Source: Laccaria trichodermophora (taxonomy: Eukaryota; Basidiomycota; Agaricomycetes; Agaricales; Hydnangiaceae). Taken from it: a stretch of DNA of 64,000 nucleotides. The stretch lies in contig JACTVC010000016.1 in the NCBI GenBank assembly GCA_018417955.1, positions 1,206,850-1,270,849 on the forward strand, in the 5' to 3' direction. Position 1 is the stretch's first letter. Each line of letters begins with the position of its first letter. The notes under the pieces were generated by a model, which saw nothing but the letters and a program-made list of their open reading frames with translations, searched no databases and was not told the DNA's origin. Positions 59,401-64,000 of the stretch are shown here, piece after piece. The position numbers and the translations under genes were made by a program.

Positions 59401-60206
59401 ATCGACCGCGACATAATGTAGGCCATTTGTGTGAAGGACTATGAAATCCGTGTGGCCGGGCCTCGGAACTAGGCAAGGGGAACCCATGTGCCCGAGTTGC
59501 ACACGTAGTCCCATGTCCTTGAGCGTTGTCTTCTGAAAGAAATGCTGATGCCATTGCTGCAGTGATTCAGCGCTAGATCAACCAACAAAAGCGCAGCTCG
59601 TACCTGGATAATATGAAGTGGCAGGTGACGGTGTCGCTTAAGGCAACAGCTGCAACATTCAATGATTCCCCCTATGCAATCTTCACAACGATAGGCCCCG
59701 TCAGCGGAGGAGCAAGACATGCACCCCCGCAACCGACCATCGCCACGACCCTCCAAACGCAACATCTCTGCAAGGAACTCATCCCTATATCCAGGATCCC
59801 CCTTCCCCCGACCGGCCCAGTCTAGGAGTGGCGCATCCTTCAAATCTAGTGTAAGTTGACGTAACTCAGAGAATAAAAGACGTACCGAAGTTGGATACCG
59901 TTTTGCAGCAACCTTTCCAGCGACATTTGAAACGGCTGCAAGCCCCTCTTCCTCAGATGGTCGATCCAGAGCTAAGAGATCATTCACGCCCTCTTCGTAC
60001 AACGCGCTTGGATTCCAGTCATACACGGGACTCGGAGGAGGGGAATAACGACTTGAAGTCCCTTTTTGTGGAGAGGCGGGGGTTGGCTGAATGCGAAGAC
60101 CATCACCGGTTATGTGGAAAGAACGGGCGTGTGGAATGGCGAGTGTCTCGTCGTCAGATTCGTTGTGTAGCACAACATAAGTCTTTGTTTTGCGTTTGGA
60201 TCTCAT
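56468..60206 (-). CDS. KDZ-family transposase with CxC2 cysteine cluster
   Basis: From ATG 60206 (MRSKRKTKTYVVLHNES), exons join through about nine short introns to the stop at 56468, giving about 1,080 residues. The N-terminal CxC2-type cysteine cluster reads CMSCSSADGAYRCEDCIGG and ECCSCCLKRHRHLPLH, then LQLGH-like VQLGHMGSPC and HYVAVDFCGCDHR. The KDZ core follows: YDIACQFKVNF, FGIPKCH-like WGIPKCHCPMHKLPCQ, VGRTDGEGIERSWAEMNRVA, GSRHDTLDDHFGHHNW. The C-terminal helical part holds LWLPSAL, RLRQAQCLDALEKIR and GEGRRVVSWIW. Kyakuja-Dileera-Zisupton elements are cut-and-paste DNA transposons abundant in mushrooms. No stop or frameshift was seen, in contrast to the Plavaka copy, so it may be recently active. 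Confidence 0.88.
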
Positions 60207-60335
60207 GGGAAAATAAAAGGCACGTTGATTCGGACTCTGTATCTCGTTCTGTCGCGTGACCACAACGGCCAAATGCACGAAAAGTATGCATGTTTTGCAC
60301 AAAAAGTATGTATGTATTATAGAACGCGACTACAA

Positions 60336-61057
60336 CTATTTTGCGGGAGCACAGAATATTTCGACCTCAGGGTTTCCGGCAGCACGCACGCTCGCAAGCG
60401 AGTCCTGGACTACCTTTTCAATTGCCTTCAGTGCCTCTTCACAGTCCGTGCGATCATGAGGCACCTCCAAGGTACTCATGATCTCCTTAATTGCGACATT
60501 CATCAGAACCATCCAAGTTGGGTTTGCTGGCACAGGGTTATCAACCATGGATGGGAAACGGAAGGCCAACCAGCGAATCTGGCCCCTTAGCCACTGAATA
60601 ATTGGTAGGTAAGCGGCGCGTCCGGCAGAGAACAATCAAGATTGAAGACATACCTTTTCACGTTGCTTGCGAATGAATTCCGTGTACTCAGGATCTTCGC
60701 CATAGCTCTCCTCCACCGTAATCTGATGCTCGGGGTCGGGAAAACGCAGGAACCAGACTTGGTATGCGCGCTCAAAAAAGGCCTGGGTTTGCCCCTGTTC
60801 GTACGCTGCGAAGAAACTGGGAAGCAGCAGTTTCAAGAGCTTCACTTGAACCGCTCGCTTATTTCGGCAAGAGAGGTAAATGCCAAGGTCACGGAAAATT
60901 GAGATCTGTGATCGATCGTTATATCAGGGTCAACACAATCTATTTTAAACATACATACCTCAGGTTCAGGGTCCTTTAGCTTCCGGCTTGGGACCTTAAA
61001 CGAGATGTCGGGAGCGACGATAACAGTGACCTTGGGTCGGATTGAACGCTTGGGCAT
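60336..61057 (-). CDS. Hypothetical protein upstream of KDZ transposase
   Basis: Three exons (61057 to about 60959; about 60908 to 60655; about 60596 to 60336) give about 200 residues beginning MPKRSIRPKVTVIVAPDISF. Splice sites are clean (gtatgt donors; cacag and ttcag acceptors). The central part is rich in aromatic and charged residues (AFFERAYQVWFLRFPDPEHQ), followed by WLRGQIRWLAFRFPSM. I recognise no domain. It is 129 bp from the KDZ start on the same strand and could be an accessory gene of that element or a host gene. Confidence 0.6.
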
Positions 61058-61235
61058 GGTAGAAATTGGAAGGTTGAGGCTACAGCGCGTGGCAATATAA
61101 TTACCTACAACTAAACTTTATCGGATTTCAACTATACAGTTGATACATACCAAAATTTGTGGATTGCTGCACAGTCAAGCGTGATACAAGCGAGAATGTA
61201 GATGGGCTCAGTAAATAATTGAGATAGAGTTGTAA

Positions 61236-61927
61236 TTACGCGTCCTTGACTTCCTGGCAGATCTGGTACCCATAGATGCCGCTTTCACGCCAGTCAGCCA
61301 TCTCATCCAGGGCAGTGAGCGCATGGGCGTGGACATCCTCGATGAGCGCGAGAACGTGCCGGAAATCTTTCACCACTAGGTCCGCCCCTTTCCACTCTTC
61401 TCCGCATCCATATTCTTGAAGAATGCTGTCGAGCGCTTGGTGAAGGCCTAGGATGAATTCCATCCAGACCTTGCCTTGCTCCTCTAAAATCCCGAGGGCA
61501 AGATCCGGACGTTCGATGCAAGCCATAACAATAAGGTCGACGTAGTCGTACAGTGAGCCATTGGTCATGTGGTCGAAATGAATTTTAGACTGAGAAACGA
61601 ATGTCAAGGGATCTTCACTAGTATTGAGGCCGAGTCAGGGTTGTTTCGTTGGGACAAGTGGGGAACTTACCTGAGTTCCTCTGGCGGTGCTAGTTCTGAT
61701 GCGTTGTCTTTCTGTAGTTTGGAAGATTTCTGCTTCCGATCCTCCTTGACTTTCTTTTGGTATTGATAACGCGACCGACGGCGGATTTTCTTCCTGTTTC
61801 TGAGGTATGTGTGAGCGCCGCACTTCCATAGAATGAGATAGACTCACTTTTCATAATATATTTTGCAGCTCTCGCGCCTCGCAGAAACCTTCTCCTCCGG
61901 AGTACTGTGCAGACGAAGACGACCCAT
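61236..61927 (-). CDS. Basic-region hypothetical protein, KDZ neighbour
   Basis: Three exons join from ATG 61927 (MGRLRLHSTPEEKVSARRES) to the stop at 61236. The N-terminal ~65 residues are very basic (NRKKIRRRSRYQYQKKVKED), resembling a family of short basic proteins seen in many basidiomycete genomes, which suggests nucleic-acid binding. The C-terminal 120 residues are helical and acidic with HALTALDEMADWRESG. Both introns are about 50 nt with gtgagt and gtaagt donors. It is the first of three same-strand genes ending in the KDZ transposase. Function is not known. Confidence 0.6.
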
Positions 61928-61939
61928 GCCGGCACAGAT

Positions 61940-62589
61940 ATGAGCTTGGACGCGTGAAATGCAAGTGAAATGTTGCCAGATAAACAAGTGTATACACTAC
62001 ATCTTCGTACGATCTATTGCGCTTTGTGAAAGCATTTCGTTGAAATAAAATAAATGGATGCCATAGGTAGAAAGCCTTGGTAAACCACTCTCGAAATATG
62101 TAATTTTTTGGAGGAAAGACTTTGGAGAGGTTTCAGGCCGCTTGAAAGCAATAGAAGGTCATCATAATTCACTACTTGTAAATTGCGATCTAGCAGTTTC
62201 TACCAAGCATTCTTCTGACTTTTATACTAGACTACATGTACCACCCAAATCTTTTGGCCATTACATTATTGAGTATCTCGAGGGCCCATATTCAAAATTT
62301 CTAATGGCAGGATTAAGAATTGAGTGCGCTGGAGCTCATTGAACTTTTGTTTCTTTCTTATGGAGGATTTCTATTTCGGGAACACCTGGCATTTCACGTC
62401 CATGGAATCGTTCGTTAAGTCAATATGGTTACGGGCTCGCAAGGTGGGGGGGTGAACTGCACATATTTTTTTTTTTCCGGAGACCATTACCACTACATGA
62501 AAAGGAGACGACAGGACTTCGTGTGGTAAGGTAGGCTACAAGACGGGGCTACAAAATATGGAAAGATATATTGACATCGCGCTACTAGA
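61940..62589. other. AT-rich intergenic stretch
   Basis: No supported gene or clear repeat. A T-run with ggtggggggg lies near 62442-62475. Confidence 0.4.
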
Positions 62590-63507
62590 TCAGAGTCTCG
62601 CCGTGAGCCCAGCGCTCTCTGCTGCATGCATGCGATTCTGCCCTTCCTGAATACTGTCGACGCGGCCAAAGACTGCACGCGAGACCCCAATGACGAGGGG
62701 AGAAACATGCTCCCTATCGAGATGTGAGTCAAATATCCGCGCGACGTGAAGATTAAAACTTACCACCCTGCGTAAACACCAATGTCCCTCCCGCGAGTAA
62801 CGCAGTAATAGGGTCCTGCAGCTCCGGCGGCGGGCAAATGGTAATTGACCGCAGGAGCCGTCGTTGAGGTTGGTGCAGCCACAGTGGGCGTCGTTGCAAC
62901 AACAGACGCAGCTCCAGTCAGCGTGGCTTGGGGTGCAATAATGGGAGCAGCTGTAGCCGGAGTAACAACAGCGGCTCCTGCGCCCGGGAACCGCAACAGG
63001 TGCATCTGCAGTCGGCATCGCAATCTGTGCGGTTGTGGCGGTTACAATGGCAGATGAAACGATGGATTGGGTTGCAGCGGGATTGGCAGTGGGAGCGAGA
63101 ACATCGCGTGCAGCAGGAGTGGAAACGGCGTGTCTGATCACAATGGGAGCAGCGGCCACAGCAGGAGACAAAACACGAAAGGTTGCTGGAGCAGTAGTCA
63201 CCGCCTCCTCTCTGTACGTTTCTGGCACAGAAAAGGTGTCACGGTTTCCGCGCCGCACGTCTGAGTGGTGGCAATTGGGGTCGCATTGTCGAGGAGGAAG
63301 CTGTGGCATCCGCGATTGAGATGTTGAGGAGGGCTTGGTGATTGCCGACGTGAGGTTAGGCGTGAGTCTGAGGCTTCTGAAGCTTTCTTCGATGGCTAGA
63401 GTAGGTGGAGTAATGGAAAATGGAAGTGGGGGAAGCAAGCCCTTTACCTTCGACTGATAAGGGGAATCAGGACGGTCTGATTCACCATTCGCAGAAAGTT
63501 GCGCCAT
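62590..63507 (-). CDS. Viroplasmin-like (RNase H1 N-terminal) domain protein with apparent frameshift
   Basis: ATG 63507 (MAQLSANGESDRPDSPYQSK) opens a Pro/Ser/Ala-rich region. The C-terminus carries the small caulimovirus-type viroplasmin fold also found at the N-terminus of RNase H1: PYYCVTRGRDIGVYAGW joined across a ~50-nt intron to EHVSPLVIGVSRAVFGRVDS. In fungi this domain often stands alone in low-complexity proteins; it binds RNA/DNA hybrids in RNase H1. The Ala/Thr/Pro-rich linker changes frame at about 62986 (frame 1 gives APVAVPG; the following AGAAVVTPATAAP is in the next frame), as if one C were extra in a CCCGGGC run. This may be a real mutation or a sequencing error. The stop is at 62590-62592. 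Confidence 0.65.
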   Translation of the reverse strand: MAQLSANGESDRPDSPYQSKVKGLLPPLPFSITPPTLAIEESFRSLRLTPNLTSAITKPSSTSQSRMPQLPPRQCDPNCHHSDVRRGNRDTFSVPETYREEAVTTAPATFRVLSPAVAAAPIVIRHAVSTPAARDVLAPTANPAATQSIVSSAIVTATTAQIAMPTADAPVAVPGRRSRCCYSGYSCSHYCTPSHADWSCVCCCNDAHCGCTNLNDGSCGQLPFARRRSCRTLLLRYSREGHWCLRRVVSFNLHVARIFDSHLDREHVSPLVIGVSRAVFGRVDSIQEGQNRMHAAESAGLTARL

Positions 63508-63634
63508 CGTAGAGTAGCGTAGACGTGATGTCGTTGAAAATTTGACTGGTAGTGTAGTTGAAGATGGTGGGGGGAAAAAGGGCGACGCCTTTATACCTGG
63601 GGTGAAAACTGTCTTCTCAGATTCCTTCCCACAG

Positions 63635-63900
63635 CGGATAAAACGTTAAATGAGCGACGTTTAGCCAAATAATCAACAAAAGACGTGCTTTGGATACCTT
63701 CGGTAGTGCAATTGCCCACCCTAAGACCTTGCCATGGCCGCTGTTGGTTCCAGTGCCTTCCAGCAGGAAAAAACGTAAATGAGCTTTTTGACGGTTGGCC
63801 AAACAACTGATAAGTACGACGGTTGGCAGATACATCCATTGTGCGATTCCCCACTTAAAACTTTGATATGGCTGCCGTCGGCTCCAGCGTCGAGGAGCCT
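63635..63900. repeat. Two degenerate tandem copies of a ~133-bp unit
   Basis: Copy A (about 63635-63765) and copy B (about 63768-63900) share aaacgt-aaatgagc, ttggccaaa-aa, gtgc-attgccca and atggc-gctg-ggctccag blocks. They lie upstream of the viroplasmin-like gene and could be a duplicated promoter segment. Confidence 0.55.
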
Positions 63901-64000
63901 AAAACCTTGTAAGTCGAGTTGATGATGTTACATGCTGAATGCTGAGCGTGAGCCCATCAACATTGCAGGGTCGATGCACAGCCACTACTTAAGCCCTTGA

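Noticed and set aside
62845..63319. Plus-strand Ala/Gly-rich ORFs
   Set aside because: Shadows of the Pro/Ala/Thr-rich minus-strand viroplasmin-like gene.

Overview
The window is nuclear DNA from a filamentous basidiomycete, most likely an Agaricomycete. Coding genes are cut by many 45-65 nt GT-AG introns, and the protein families are those of mushroom-forming fungi: App1, Laa1/HEATR5, Tpt1, RTC4, DUF6698, KDZ and Plavaka transposases, and Ty3 chromoviruses. I cannot name a species from sequence alone.

Positions 1-28,000 are mostly host genes. In order they are: a cut-off neprosin-like secreted protein (-); an App1-type phosphatidate phosphatase (-); a divergent Tpt1-like gene sharing a ~150 bp promoter with it (+); a small secreted protein (+); a ~2,000-residue Laa1/HEATR5 AP-1 accessory protein (+); a canonical tRNA 2'-phosphotransferase Tpt1 (-); a dienelactone hydrolase (+); a small membrane-anchored coiled-coil protein behind a 114-bp minisatellite (+); an RTC4-domain protein (+); and an NTF2-like protein (-). 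The two Tpt1 homologues lie about 9 kb apart, and the divergent one has lost most catalytic residues. A 500-bp CACAG-ended MITE and inverted repeats lie in the gene-poor gap at 17.6-20.2 kb.

Positions 28,000-56,400 are a nested transposon zone. A broken RecQ-like helicase holds a small solo LTR with a perfect 5-bp target duplication. A pair of 319-bp LTRs differing at one base bounds a 12.7-kb unit without visible gag/pol. Inside that unit are tandem repeats, a DUF6698 gene split by a hAT-like MITE with a perfect 8-bp duplication, a long palindrome, and a Plavaka transposase decayed by CGA-to-TGA changes. Next comes a Ty3/gypsy chromovirus with an extra downstream ORF. Its pol is split between protease and reverse transcriptase by a 4.15-kb giant hairpin element with CACTA-like ends and an exact 7-bp duplication. 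The hairpin itself carries a solo LTR with a 5-bp duplication. The order of insertion can therefore be read directly: gypsy, then hairpin, then LTR.

Positions 56,400-62,000 hold a well-preserved KDZ (CxC2) transposase plus two small upstream genes on the same strand that may be its passengers. The right end holds a viroplasmin-like (RNase H1 N-terminal) protein with an apparent frameshift and a tandemly duplicated promoter segment.

Exon joins were made by eye from splice signals and reading frames. Family calls rest on recalled motifs, not on database searches.
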